Shown one piece after another: positions 43,542 to 52,839 of a stretch of DNA of 64,000 nucleotides (within the stretch, counting starts at the first letter, position 1; the number at the start of each line of letters is the position of its first letter). The DNA is from Epsilonproteobacteria bacterium UBA4036 (GTDB lineage Bacteria > Campylobacterota > Campylobacteria > Campylobacterales > Arcobacteraceae), in NCBI GenBank assembly GCA_002382325.1, contig DGAG01000015.1:1-64000 (forward strand). Reading direction: 5' to 3'. Below the pieces are notes generated by a model that saw only the letters and a program-made list of their open reading frames with translations, made no database searches and was not told where the DNA came from. A program made the position numbers and the translations under genes.

Positions 43542-44671
43542 TATTTAAATCCAAAGCCAATTTTTTTGAGTTCTAATAAATCGTCGGCTTGAAAAAGATG
43601 TTCTTCTTTTAAGACATTAAAAATAAAACGAATTTCGGCATTGGTAAAACCATCGAGTTCTTTATCTTTAATTTTAACACCCTCTTTAGCCACATACAAG
43701 CGTTTAAGTTTTCCATTTTTTTCTTTAATATAATAGACCAAATCATAGAGTTTGGTATTGATTTTCTCAAGCGTGACCACCACTTTGCCCTCACGTGCTT
43801 TTAAAGCATAAGAAGGGACAAGTTTTAAAAACTCTTCTTCGTTAATATACCCAATATACAACTTGGTAAAAATATCAAAATAAAGACCCATTTGTTGAGA
43901 TTTAAAACAGTTTAAATCCAACGGATATTTAGGATGTTGTCTTGATATCGTTAATATATTTTCCAACGTTTGAAAATATTGAAACTTTTCATATTTCACT
44001 TTATACGTTTGGATAAATTTTTTATGTTTTTGAACAAACAGAAGCTTTTTGGCTTTTTTATCAAAAATAATTTTATGCAATAATTCATCGTCTTCAATGT
44101 CTTTTGTAATCCAAATCGTACAATACGAAGGAAATTTGGAAAGCCCTTTAGACCCTTCGGTTAAAACAATTAATGCTCGAACCGTTAAATGGGGAAAAAG
44201 CATTTTTAAAAGTGCTGATTTTTTATACAAACGCTTGACTAAACTGTCGGTTTTTTTAGAGGTACTCATCTCAACAAAATAGACGCTGTCTGTTGTAAAA
44301 AACAAAGCATCAAATTCACTGATGTCTTTATAGGCGCTTTTATAGACAATTTGCGCGCTAATATCAAGCATGAGTCCACTTTTATAATATTTCAAGCTCT
44401 GATTTTGATAGGGACCTTTTAATACAAATGCCGTAATTTGGTCTTCGTTTAACGCATAATTAATCAAATGTTCATAAATAATATTTTCAAACACTTCTCC
44501 TTTGAAACTCGTGTATGCAGCGATAAAATTTGCAGAGTCAACGGGTTCATCGTTTAAGATAAGTTTTTTGATGTTTTTTGTTGTATAAGGATACTGAAAA
44601 AGATTGGATTTGATTTTTTCAAGATTTAGTTGTTCGATATCTTCGTTTATTTTAAAATGGTGCAAACTCAA
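43538..44671 (-). CDS. Hypothetical protein with PD-(D/E)XK nuclease-like segment, 377 residues
   Basis: No named family recognised. Soluble and lysine-rich. The segment 50-165 has the order of a PD-(D/E)XK fold: FKGEVFENIIYEHL helix, then EFDALFFTTDSVYFVEMSTSKK with Asp and Glu at the usual positions, followed by a basic helix (SLVKRLYKKSALLKML). The final lysine of ExK is shifted or replaced (VEMST-SKK), so nuclease activity is uncertain. The C-terminal 200 residues are unassigned. Monocistronic, between two + strand genes. Confidence 0.6.
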   Translation of the reverse strand: MSLHHFKINEDIEQLNLEKIKSNLFQYPYTTKNIKKLILNDEPVDSANFIAAYTSFKGEVFENIIYEHLINYALNEDQITAFVLKGPYQNQSLKYYKSGLMLDISAQIVYKSAYKDISEFDALFFTTDSVYFVEMSTSKKTDSLVKRLYKKSALLKMLFPHLTVRALIVLTEGSKGLSKFPSYCTIWITKDIEDDELLHKIIFDKKAKKLLFVQKHKKFIQTYKVKYEKFQYFQTLENILTISRQHPKYPLDLNCFKSQQMGLYFDIFTKLYIGYINEEEFLKLVPSYALKAREGKVVVTLEKINTKLYDLVYYIKEKNGKLKRLYVAKEGVKIKDKELDGFTNAEIRFIFNVLKEEHLFQADDLLELKKIGFGFKY

Positions 44672-44775
44672 TTCTTAATAGTTAATTTTGTCTCAATTAT
44701 ATCAAAAGAGACTTTTTTTTTCATAAAATCGTTCTTTTTTAGAAAAATTTAATCTTAATTCATTAGAATGCCCCC

Positions 44776-45639
44776 ATGAAAAGAAATATCTTTATACTCC
44801 TATTAACACTTTTTTTAACCTCACTTTTGTATGCCAAAGAGGAAGTCAAACTCTATTTTCATAACAACACCTTAAGCAATGCACAAACCGCACTGCTTTT
44901 TTTGGAAGGCAGCCACATTACGCAAGCCAAACTCACTTTTGAAAAACTCCACATTGATTTTTTGCCTCATCCCCATAAAAAAGAGAGTTTTTTTGCATTA
45001 ATTCCTATTTCGTACTATCATAAACCCAATGCGTATAAAGTTATTGTCTCTTATAAACACCAGGGAGAAAAGATTTTCAAGGGCATTTTTTTAACCGTTG
45101 TGGACGCTCAATATAAAAGTGAAATTTTGAGTGTACAACCCTCAAAAATTTATCTGAGTCAAGAAGATAAAAAAAGAACACAAGAAGAGTACGCTGATGC
45201 CATGAAAGTGTACAATCAAACCACAAAAGGTTTGGTAACTTCTTTTATAAAACCTCTATCTACCCCTATTACCAGCGATTTTGGAAATCAACGACTCTAT
45301 AATAACACTCTTCAAAGTTTTCATTCAGGTACAGATTTTAAAGCTGCTATTGGGACACCCATATATTCCAGTGCCAATGGCGTAGTTAAGATTGCAAAAA
45401 ATCGTTTTTATGCAGGAAATTCTGTTGTGATTGATCATGGATATGGCGTTTATTCGTGTTATTATCATTTGGATTCTTTAAAAGTTAAAGAGGGACAAAA
45501 AATAAAACAAAATGAGCTCTTAGGCTATTCAGGTAATACAGGAAGAGTCACAGGTCCTCATTTGCACTTTGCCATTCGAATAAAAAATATTATTGTAGAC
45601 CCCTTACAATTTATTAAAATCATAAATATTTTGCAATAA
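44776..45639 (+). CDS. M23 family peptidoglycan metalloendopeptidase
   Basis: A 287-residue exported peptidase that trims peptide cross-links in peptidoglycan. The signal peptide is about 1-20 (NIFILLLTLFLTSLLYA). The C-terminal LytM domain (about 160-280) has the zinc ligands H183-xxx-D187 in FHSGTDFKAA and H262/H264 in PHLHFAI. The preceding domain is a beta-rich linker as in Csd/Pgp-type shape peptidases. There is no SD before the ATG; the preceding bases are CCCCC and a TAGAAT box ends 6 nt before it, so the mRNA may be leaderless. Confidence 0.92.
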   Translation: MKRNIFILLLTLFLTSLLYAKEEVKLYFHNNTLSNAQTALLFLEGSHITQAKLTFEKLHIDFLPHPHKKESFFALIPISYYHKPNAYKVIVSYKHQGEKIFKGIFLTVVDAQYKSEILSVQPSKIYLSQEDKKRTQEEYADAMKVYNQTTKGLVTSFIKPLSTPITSDFGNQRLYNNTLQSFHSGTDFKAAIGTPIYSSANGVVKIAKNRFYAGNSVVIDHGYGVYSCYYHLDSLKVKEGQKIKQNELLGYSGNTGRVTGPHLHFAIRIKNIIVDPLQFIKIINILQ

Positions 45640-45717
45640 ATTATAATTATTTTATGCTAATTCAGATAGAATAAGCGCTTAATCAATCTTTATTATGACT
45701 ATTCTAAGGCGTATATC

Positions 45718-48276
45718 ATGCGAAAAACTTTCAAAAACTATATTTTTTCGAGACAAATTATCTTAGTAACTATTATCTTCTTTATTTGCTTTGCTTTTAG
45801 TACCTATTTACACACGACTTTAACCAAAAAAGAGGCTTTGGCTCACTCAGAAAATATTTCAAATCAAATTTTCTCTTCCATGTATCAAGTCATGAGAAAA
45901 GGATGGAGCAAACAAGATGTTGAACTCTTTACTCAATCCCTAAAAGATAATTTTAAAGACAGCAATTACAACATCAACATATACCGAAGTCAAACCGTAT
46001 CAGAACTTTTTGGAGAAGTTAAAGAAAACACCAAAGACAATATCCTTATGAATATTTTAGAGGGAAAACAAGAAGAACTTTTTTATTTTCAAGACGATAT
46101 TATTCGAAATATTTTACCTTTACATGCCAGAAGTGAGTGTATCTCTTGTCATGCCAATGCCCAAGTGGGAGATGTTTTGGGCGTCATTGAAGTCAAACAC
46201 AATTTGTCGAATCTTTTTAAAGAAACGAAATATCAATTTATTGTCTTTTTCTTAATTATTATCCCTATTTTTTATCTGGTTGCCTTTATCTCTTCTCGCA
46301 ATACCAGTAAAAAACTCACCAGCAGTTTGGATTTGTTTAATGACAAAGTCCAATCGATTAACTCCGTACAAGATTTTAAGCAATTCAATTCAAAAGACAT
46401 TGATTTGTATTTTTATGAACTCAATCAAATCATACGACACATCAATGATATGGCAGAAAAACTTAAAAAAGTGGCTGTCGATAAAGAGCTTTTAGAGTTC
46501 GAAGTGAAACTTTTGGATAAATTTATTATTACTTCTGAAGTGGTCAAAGATTGGCGAGAATACATCAGTGATTTGCTGACTGAAATCAATAAAATCATGG
46601 AAACCTATACGCTTATGACAATGTTTCGAGTCGGAGATGACCAATTTGAAGTCGATATTTTTTGGCTGGGTGTTCCTCAAGATGATATCAAAATTCATTT
46701 TGAAGAGTATTTGCATCATACCATTAAAAACTCACAATATTTTGAAGGAATGAGTGATTTTATTATCAAACATATTATTGCCAATGGAGACATTAAACTC
46801 AATAATTTAAACAAAGAAGATATTGAGTATCGTTCAAAATCACTCTTTTTAGATACCCCAAAAATTGGTGGTATTGTAGGAATTGGTTTGCAATCCGCGT
46901 ATGCCAGTGATCCGATTCGATATATTGTAATTGATTCTATTTTAACCACCATGGCAAACTTAGTAGGCTCTGTTAAAGCCATCAATAAATACACTGAAGA
47001 TTTAGAATATTATGCTGCACGTGACCCATTGACGGGTTTGTTTAACCAAAGAGTTTTTAACGACTTTATGGCATATGAAACCAAACGAGCCAAACGACAT
47101 GACTACTCATTTGCTCTTATGGTCATTGATTGCGATAACTTTAAATCCATCAACGACAACCATGGTCATGCCTTTGGTGATCTGTTTTTACAAACCATTG
47201 CTAAAGTCTTAGAAGAAGAAAAACGTGACGAAGATATTGTGGCACGTTATGGAGGCGATGAGTTTACCATTATTCTTCCTGAATGCAATGAAAATGGTGC
47301 GGTTACTGTTGCCAATCGAATTGCACAAAAAATTGCCCAAACCAAGCTTGAAGCCCCTACTGGCAATAAAATTGGATTAACCATCTCTATTGGTATTAGT
47401 GTTTATCCTCAACATACCACTTCCCAAAAAGATATGTTTATGATTGCTGATTCGATGATGTATCATGCCAAAGAAGAAGGAAAAAATTCTGTTAAACTTG
47501 CCAATCAAGAAGACATTGAAGTGATTTTAAATGAAAAACAGCACAAATCTTCACTGCTTTCAACTGCCATTGAAAATGATCAAATCGTTCCGTTCTTTCA
47601 ACCCATTCAAATGTCTAAAAACAATAAAAATGGCGTGGTTATTCATGAATTACTCATGCGAATTCAACAAGAAGATAAGCTTATTTCTGCCTATGAATTT
47701 ATTGAAATTGCAGAGATGATGGGATTGATTAATAAAATGGATTTAATGGTCATCAAAAAAGCTTTCCAAAAAATCAATGAAACCAACTACCAAGGAATTT
47801 TATTTATCAATTTATCTCCAAAATCTTTGGTTGTCAGTAACTTTATTGATAAGATAAATGCTTTGGTTGAAGAGTTTAATATTAATAAAGAGAAAATCGT
47901 ATTTGAAATTACCGAAAGAGAGACCGTAAAAAACTTTTCTTTGTTGGAAAAATTTGTACAAAATCTAAAAGCGGAGGGCTTTAAATTTGCGATTGATGAC
48001 TTTGGTTCAGGCTTTTCTTCGTTTCACTACATCAAAAAATTTCCTATTGATTATTTAAAAGTTGATGGGGATTTTATCATTAATATTAATAACGACCACA
48101 AAGACAAAGCGTTTGTCCACAGTATTGTAACTTTGGCACAAGAGTTAAATATCCAAACCATTGCAGAGTTTGTTGAAAGTGAAGAGATTGTTGAGATACT
48201 TGATGACATGGGTGTGGATTATTATCAAGGGTACCATATTGGAAAACCCAATCAAGAATTTATGCAATTAAAATAA
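45718..48276 (+). CDS. Haem c-type sensor GGDEF-EAL protein
   Basis: An 852-residue membrane c-di-GMP enzyme. Membrane helices at about 13-32 and 168-192 enclose a periplasmic domain of the DUF3365/Tll0287 kind with a c-type haem motif CISCH (C141, C144, H145), suggesting redox or gas sensing. After a linker comes a GGDEF domain with intact GGDEF at 512-516, then an EAL domain with E644-LLMR and IDDFGSGFSSF near 760-770, so both activities may be retained. It follows the M23 gene by 78 bp and is followed 15 bp later by a CvpA-like gene. Confidence 0.92.
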   Translation: MRKTFKNYIFSRQIILVTIIFFICFAFSTYLHTTLTKKEALAHSENISNQIFSSMYQVMRKGWSKQDVELFTQSLKDNFKDSNYNINIYRSQTVSELFGEVKENTKDNILMNILEGKQEELFYFQDDIIRNILPLHARSECISCHANAQVGDVLGVIEVKHNLSNLFKETKYQFIVFFLIIIPIFYLVAFISSRNTSKKLTSSLDLFNDKVQSINSVQDFKQFNSKDIDLYFYELNQIIRHINDMAEKLKKVAVDKELLEFEVKLLDKFIITSEVVKDWREYISDLLTEINKIMETYTLMTMFRVGDDQFEVDIFWLGVPQDDIKIHFEEYLHHTIKNSQYFEGMSDFIIKHIIANGDIKLNNLNKEDIEYRSKSLFLDTPKIGGIVGIGLQSAYASDPIRYIVIDSILTTMANLVGSVKAINKYTEDLEYYAARDPLTGLFNQRVFNDFMAYETKRAKRHDYSFALMVIDCDNFKSINDNHGHAFGDLFLQTIAKVLEEEKRDEDIVARYGGDEFTIILPECNENGAVTVANRIAQKIAQTKLEAPTGNKIGLTISIGISVYPQHTTSQKDMFMIADSMMYHAKEEGKNSVKLANQEDIEVILNEKQHKSSLLSTAIENDQIVPFFQPIQMSKNNKNGVVIHELLMRIQQEDKLISAYEFIEIAEMMGLINKMDLMVIKKAFQKINETNYQGILFINLSPKSLVVSNFIDKINALVEEFNINKEKIVFEITERETVKNFSLLEKFVQNLKAEGFKFAIDDFGSGFSSFHYIKKFPIDYLKVDGDFIININNDHKDKAFVHSIVTLAQELNIQTIAEFVESEEIVEILDDMGVDYYQGYHIGKPNQEFMQLK

Positions 48277-48291
48277 TCAAAGAAGAGTTGT

Positions 48292-48849
48292 TTGAACATA
48301 TATTATTTAATCGATGCCATTTTAATCATTGCCATTTTACTCTTAAGTTATTGGGCCTATCAAAATCGTTTTTATATCAAGCTTTTTGAATATTTTAAGG
48401 TTTTTCTCTTAATTACCATTGCCGCCAAACTCTCTTCACCCATGGCAATGCTTTTAAAAAAACTTCATGTTATTGCTCCTGATTCTTACGCCATTGCCAT
48501 TTTTATTGGCTTTATACTCAATCTTGTTATCCTTTTTTCATCGTATAAATTGATACTTAAATTTTTAGATACATTAATTAATTCTCAAAGCATTAAACTA
48601 TTTTTTGCAAAACTCATTACCCTATTTGAGATGACTGTTATTTGTACCTTTTCTCTGTTTTTAATCATGCAAATAACTCCTGTCAAACGCTATGTTTATC
48701 CCCCTTTAGCAAAAACCATTACGTATCCTTACATCAAATCCTTTTACACCCAATTTTTAAACGATGACTTTATTTATGCCATTTTACACACCGATACCAA
48801 AACCAATCACAAAGAACTCATTTTTAAATCGTTTAAAAACTCTTTTTGA
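48292..48849 (+). CDS. CvpA-like membrane protein
   Basis: A 185-residue hydrophobic protein with four predicted helices (about 5-22, 35-52, 65-90, 108-128) and a hydrophilic tail. Size and topology suit the CvpA family, but no decisive motif is seen. TTG start at 48292 behind AGAAGAGTTG, 15 bp after the GGDEF-EAL gene. Its last 43 bp overlap the convergent CWC gene. Confidence 0.55.
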   Translation: MNIYYLIDAILIIAILLLSYWAYQNRFYIKLFEYFKVFLLITIAAKLSSPMAMLLKKLHVIAPDSYAIAIFIGFILNLVILFSSYKLILKFLDTLINSQSIKLFFAKLITLFEMTVICTFSLFLIMQITPVKRYVYPPLAKTITYPYIKSFYTQFLNDDFIYAILHTDTKTNHKELIFKSFKNSF

Positions 48850-49043
48850 TTAGCATTAAATGCTTCAATACATTTTTGGCAAATACAGGCTTTCATTTTC
48901 AAGTCAGTTGGGATAACTTCTCTCAATGCCATAGGAACTTGAATGGTATTACACCAGCAAGGCTCACTGCTTTTGGCTCTACATAAATTGGGTTTCTTAC
49001 ATAAAGGGCAAATCATTTCATCGATTATTTTTTCTGTACACAT
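48807..49043 (-). CDS. Cysteine-rich CWC family protein
   Basis: A 78-residue protein with the CWC pattern: CPLCKKPNLC near 12-21, EPCWCNTIQVP near 27-37 and CICQKCIEAFN near 53-63. Eight cysteines suggest metal binding. The function is unknown. The ATG at 49043 has a GGAGC-type site. Overlap of 43 bp with the CvpA-like gene on the other strand is longer than is usual here. Confidence 0.82.
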   Translation of the reverse strand: MCTEKIIDEMICPLCKKPNLCRAKSSEPCWCNTIQVPMALREVIPTDLKMKACICQKCIEAFNANQKEFLNDLKMSSL

Positions 49044-49118
49044 TGTTGCTCCTTGTTTTTTGCAATCAAAATGAAACTTTCGTGTTATATACTTCTTTAA
49101 CTTAATAAAGGAGAAAAG

Positions 49119-49232
49119 ATGATTAAAGCAACATTAACGTTGATTGCACTTTCTGTGTATTTCACCTTCAAAACGTCTTTAATTTTGATTGATGAGTACG
49201 TTCTTAAATCAAAATCAAATGTAGCCGCATAA
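49119..49232 (+). CDS. Small membrane protein, 37 residues
   Basis: A short ORF with a strong AAAGGAGAAAAG site before ATG. The peptide starts MIKATLTLIALSVYF, predicted as one membrane helix, then TSLILIDEYVLKSKSN and a short hydrophilic end. A G-U-containing hairpin (49222-49246) overlaps the stop but has no T run. Coding status is inferred from the ribosome binding site and composition only. Confidence 0.5.
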   Translation: MIKATLTLIALSVYFTFKTSLILIDEYVLKSKSNVAA

Positions 49233-49253
49233 GCTCTATGTGGCTAAAAGAAA

Positions 49254-50153
49254 CTATTTTCTTCTAAAAATCAAATTCTTCAAGCTTCTGTTTTCATTGA
49301 GTGATTTAAAACTCTCTGCATTGTCCAATCGCTTTTCAAATACAAATTCACGGGCATTTTCTTCAAAGAGTGTTTGTACAAACCTTTCATCTAAAATAGG
49401 ATCATTTAAACACGCCATTACTTGTGTATTTTCACAGCTTAATTCACCCAAACGTCTGATAATTTTACTGTAATCTTTTGATGCAATAAAACTTCCTTTT
49501 TGAAAAGAAGGAGGATCAATTATAATCAAATCATAAGGTGCAAACTTACGTATTTTACTCCACGATTTTAAAATATTAAAAGGCAAAAACTTGACGCAAT
49601 TGGTTTGTAAATCATTCAAATAATGGTTGTCTCTTCCCGTATTGAGTGCAGCTTTACTCATATCGACATTCACCACTTGTTTGGCACCATGATATAAAGC
49701 AACCACACTAAACGAGCACGTATACGAAAAGAGATTCAAAACGTTTTTTCCACGACAGTTTTGAGCGACAAACTCTCGCCCTTTTTTCATATCAGCAAAA
49801 AAACCGATATTTTGATGATTTAAAAAGCTTAAATGATATTTTAAACCATTTTCTATGGCATGCGTACTTTCACCAAATAAAACTTCACTGGGAGCTTTAG
49901 ATACATATCTTCTTTGAAGTATGGCGGTGTTAAAACCTTTGGTTTTAAGCGTTTTTAAAAATTCTACTAACTCATTTTCAATGGTTTCATCACACTTATC
50001 AAAAAAAACGACAAACAACAAAGTATCAATACTGTCAATGGTTAAGAACTCAAATCCTTTAAAACACCCTCCTCTCCCATGAAAAATACGAGTAAACTCT
50101 CTGCTTTTGTTTTCTAAATTTGCCAATATTTCCGTTTGAACCACTTCAATCAT
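49254..50153 (-). CDS. Class I SAM-dependent methyltransferase, RlmI-like
   Basis: A 299-residue methyltransferase. SAM-binding motif I is NVLNLFSYTCSFSVVAL near 136-152, the acidic residue of motif II is VNVDMSKAAL and motif IV IIIDPPSFQKG near 211-221, typical of the RlmI/RlmK rRNA cytosine/guanine methyltransferases. An N-terminal PUA domain is lacking, as expected for shorter relatives. It overlaps the flavoprotein gene upstream by 8 bp, so both are co-transcribed. Confidence 0.88.
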   Translation of the reverse strand: MIEVVQTEILANLENKSREFTRIFHGRGGCFKGFEFLTIDSIDTLLFVVFFDKCDETIENELVEFLKTLKTKGFNTAILQRRYVSKAPSEVLFGESTHAIENGLKYHLSFLNHQNIGFFADMKKGREFVAQNCRGKNVLNLFSYTCSFSVVALYHGAKQVVNVDMSKAALNTGRDNHYLNDLQTNCVKFLPFNILKSWSKIRKFAPYDLIIIDPPSFQKGSFIASKDYSKIIRRLGELSCENTQVMACLNDPILDERFVQTLFEENAREFVFEKRLDNAESFKSLNENRSLKNLIFRRK

Positions 50154-51390
50154 CGCTTTTTCCTAGTTTTCCTGCTAAAAATCCGCTTGAAAAAGACCAC
50201 TGTAAATTGTATCCTCCACAAGGACCATCTAAATCTACAATTTCTCCACAAAAATAAAGCCCTGATACCCGTTTACTTTCCATCGTTTTGGGGTTCAACT
50301 CTTTTAAGGCAATGCCTCCTCTTGTTATCATCGCATTTTTAAAACCTTCATGTCCTACAACAGTTAAAGGAGTCCAAGCCAAATACTTCACGAGTTTTTC
50401 TCTTTTAATTCCTTCAAGATTTTTAAACCTATCTTCAAATGTAATATCACACATATTACACAACTCTTGAGCCACACTTGTAGGCAATAACGTTGAGATA
50501 AGTTCAAGAACCGTTTGCGTCGGATTTTGACTTAAACACGTTTTCAAATACGTAAAAATTTGCTCCTCATTTAATCCCTTGGTTAAATTTACCAACAAAG
50601 GCACTTCTCCTTGGGTATCAAGTATGGGAGTGAGTTCTCGTGCAAAATCTAAAACAACAGGCCCACGAATACCTTCTTTGGTAAAAATCAAATCCCCCGT
50701 GGCTTTAAGTTTTTTATATTGGAGTAAATTCACTTTAAGTGTTGCAGCAGCAATGGTATTGGCCTTACAAGAAGCCACCCATTTTTCTTTGGTAATAAGA
50801 GGCATCATGGCAGGATGTAAAGAGGTTACACTGTGCCCAAAGTTTTGAGCAAACGTATAGCCCTCACCCGTTGCTCCCAAAGTGGGATACCCCAATCCTC
50901 CCGTAGCAATAATCAAATGCTCTGCAGTGAAACTTTCATGCGCTGTTTGTACAATAAAAACATCATTTGCTTTGCTTATTTCAGTAATATTAACTTCACA
51001 TAGAACTTCGATGTTTAAACGTCTTAACTCTTTGTCCAAGGCGTCTAAAATCGTGCTAGAATTGTGGGTAATAGGAAAAACTCGAAAGCCATCTGGGGCA
51101 TGACTTTGCACTCCAATTGTTTGAAAAAACTCGCGTAAATCGTCAGCGGTAAATCGTTTGAGTGCATCACTCATAAATCGCCCGTGTTTTCCAAATTTTC
51201 GCATAAACTCATCTTGGGGCAACGTATTGGTTAAGTTACATCTTCCTCCGCCTGTGGCTTTTAACTTTGTAGCAATTTTTGGCATTTTTTCAAGTAGCAA
51301 AACTTTTTTATTTTCTAAAGCGGCACTAATGCTTGCCATAATTCCAGCAGCACCCGCCCCTATTATCATCACATCAAATTTTAGGTTCAA
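50146..51390 (-). CDS. HI0933/YhiN family FAD-dependent oxidoreductase
   Basis: A 414-residue flavoprotein of unknown substrate. The dinucleotide-binding motif is IGAGAAGIMAS at 10-20, followed by ATGGGRCNLTNT near 45-56 and GGLGYPTLGATGEGY near 170-184, the hallmarks of the HI0933/BaiN family. The C-terminal FAD motif is GLYFCGEIVDLDGPCGGYNLQWSFSSG, quoted in part as GEIVDLDGPCGGYN. Overlaps the methyltransferase gene. Confidence 0.92.
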   Translation of the reverse strand: MNLKFDVMIIGAGAAGIMASISAALENKKVLLLEKMPKIATKLKATGGGRCNLTNTLPQDEFMRKFGKHGRFMSDALKRFTADDLREFFQTIGVQSHAPDGFRVFPITHNSSTILDALDKELRRLNIEVLCEVNITEISKANDVFIVQTAHESFTAEHLIIATGGLGYPTLGATGEGYTFAQNFGHSVTSLHPAMMPLITKEKWVASCKANTIAAATLKVNLLQYKKLKATGDLIFTKEGIRGPVVLDFARELTPILDTQGEVPLLVNLTKGLNEEQIFTYLKTCLSQNPTQTVLELISTLLPTSVAQELCNMCDITFEDRFKNLEGIKREKLVKYLAWTPLTVVGHEGFKNAMITRGGIALKELNPKTMESKRVSGLYFCGEIVDLDGPCGGYNLQWSFSSGFLAGKLGKSDD

Positions 51391-51446
51391 ATCATTCTCT
51401 TAATCGTTTTTTTGTATTATATATTAATTGATATAAAGGGGTTGTT

Positions 51447-52817
51447 ATGAAAGAGTTTGACTTAATCATTATTGGTGGTGGCAGAGCCTCCAGTTTAGCT
51501 AAAATGGCAGGAAATTTGGGTAAAAAAGTTGCCATAATTGAAAAAGACTCTTTGGGAGGAACTTGCCCAAACAAAGGTTGTGTACCGTCAAAACTTTTAA
51601 TAGGTTATGCTCATGCGGCACGAAATATCAAAGATGCCAAACGCCATTTTATTGATGCTACCATCAACCACATAGATATTGAAAAAATCTTTGAAAAAAC
51701 CAATGACTATATCGCTAAGATTGATGATATTTATCAAAAAAAGTTCAATGAAAATGTTACTGTTTTTAGAGGGACAGGCTCTTTTGTCTCCAATAAAGTC
51801 GTACAGGTCAATGATGAGTTATTAACCGCACAACACATTGTTATAGCAACGGGTTCACGTCCTATTAAGCCACCGCATGAAAAAGCATGGAGCAGTGATG
51901 ATATTTTCCCTTTAAAACACATTCCAAAATCGATTGCCATCGTGGGTTCTGGATTTATCGCCGTTGAACTTGCCAATTTCTTTGATGCCATAGGCATACA
52001 AACAAAACTTTTAGTACGAAGTGAAACGTTACTTGGAAATGAAGATGAAACCATTTCAACCATTTTTAAAGAGGAGTTCACCAAAAATGTTGATGTTGCT
52101 TTTAACACCACTATCAAAGAAACTCATTATGAGAACAATCATTTTGAACTCACATTAGAAAACAAAAACGGTGAAATCTCAAAACACTCGTGTGAAGCGT
52201 TATTGTATGCTACTGGACGACAATCCAATGCAGACACCTTGCATTTAGAAAATACCAGTATCGAACTGACAACAAAAGGCTACATCAAGTGCAATGAATT
52301 TTTTGAAACCCATGCCAAAGACGTTTTTGTGGTTGGCGATGCCACAGGAGAAAATATGCTACAACATGCCGCAGCTTATGAAATCAATCATTTGGGAAAA
52401 TATTTATATGAAGGGGAAAAATCGGCTTTAACATTCAAATATATGCCACACGCGGTTTTTTGTGACCCAGAAATTGCCAGTGTGGGAATCACAGAAGAAG
52501 AAGCCAAAAAACAAAACTTGAACTATGTGGTAACAACCACCAACTGGTTAGCCAGTGCCAAAGCCCAGTCTTTGAGAATCAAATATCCTCTTACAAAATT
52601 GATTGTCAATCCTTATACGTATGAAATTTTAGGGTGTCATATGATTGGATACGAAAGTTCAACAATGATTCATCAAGTCTTAGCAGTGATGCATTTAAGC
52701 AACGATATTAGACATTTAAAAGAGATGCTATACATTCACCCTGCATTAAGCGAAGCACTGCTTCCTGCAAGTATGGAATGTATTAAAGCTATTAAAAAGT
52801 ATAAAGAGGAACATTAA
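51447..52817 (+). CDS. Pyridine nucleotide-disulfide oxidoreductase (dihydrolipoamide dehydrogenase-like)
   Basis: A 456-residue class I flavin disulfide reductase. FAD motif IIGGGRASSLAKMAG near 7-21, redox disulfide C40-PNKG-C45 in GGTCPNKGCVPSK, NAD(P)H motif VGSGFIAVELA near 170 and the C-terminal acid-base pair H431...E436 in IHPALSEA are all present. The first FAD motif is slightly non-standard (GGGRAS for GxGxxG). It is not next to 2-oxo acid dehydrogenase genes, so its disulfide substrate is unknown; mercuric-reductase-like or mycothione-type relatives are alternatives. Divergent from the HI0933-family gene. Confidence 0.88.
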   Translation: MKEFDLIIIGGGRASSLAKMAGNLGKKVAIIEKDSLGGTCPNKGCVPSKLLIGYAHAARNIKDAKRHFIDATINHIDIEKIFEKTNDYIAKIDDIYQKKFNENVTVFRGTGSFVSNKVVQVNDELLTAQHIVIATGSRPIKPPHEKAWSSDDIFPLKHIPKSIAIVGSGFIAVELANFFDAIGIQTKLLVRSETLLGNEDETISTIFKEEFTKNVDVAFNTTIKETHYENNHFELTLENKNGEISKHSCEALLYATGRQSNADTLHLENTSIELTTKGYIKCNEFFETHAKDVFVVGDATGENMLQHAAAYEINHLGKYLYEGEKSALTFKYMPHAVFCDPEIASVGITEEEAKKQNLNYVVTTTNWLASAKAQSLRIKYPLTKLIVNPYTYEILGCHMIGYESSTMIHQVLAVMHLSNDIRHLKEMLYIHPALSEALLPASMECIKAIKKYKEEH

Positions 52818-52839
52818 CCTCTTTATTGCGTTAAAACAG

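Noticed and set aside
49222..49246. Intrinsic terminator after the 37-residue ORF
   Set aside because: The hairpin is good but no T run follows on either strand.
51734..52117. Open frame of 127 codons on the minus strand within the disulfide reductase gene
   Set aside because: Fully inside a well-supported gene with intact motifs; no SD or family resemblance.
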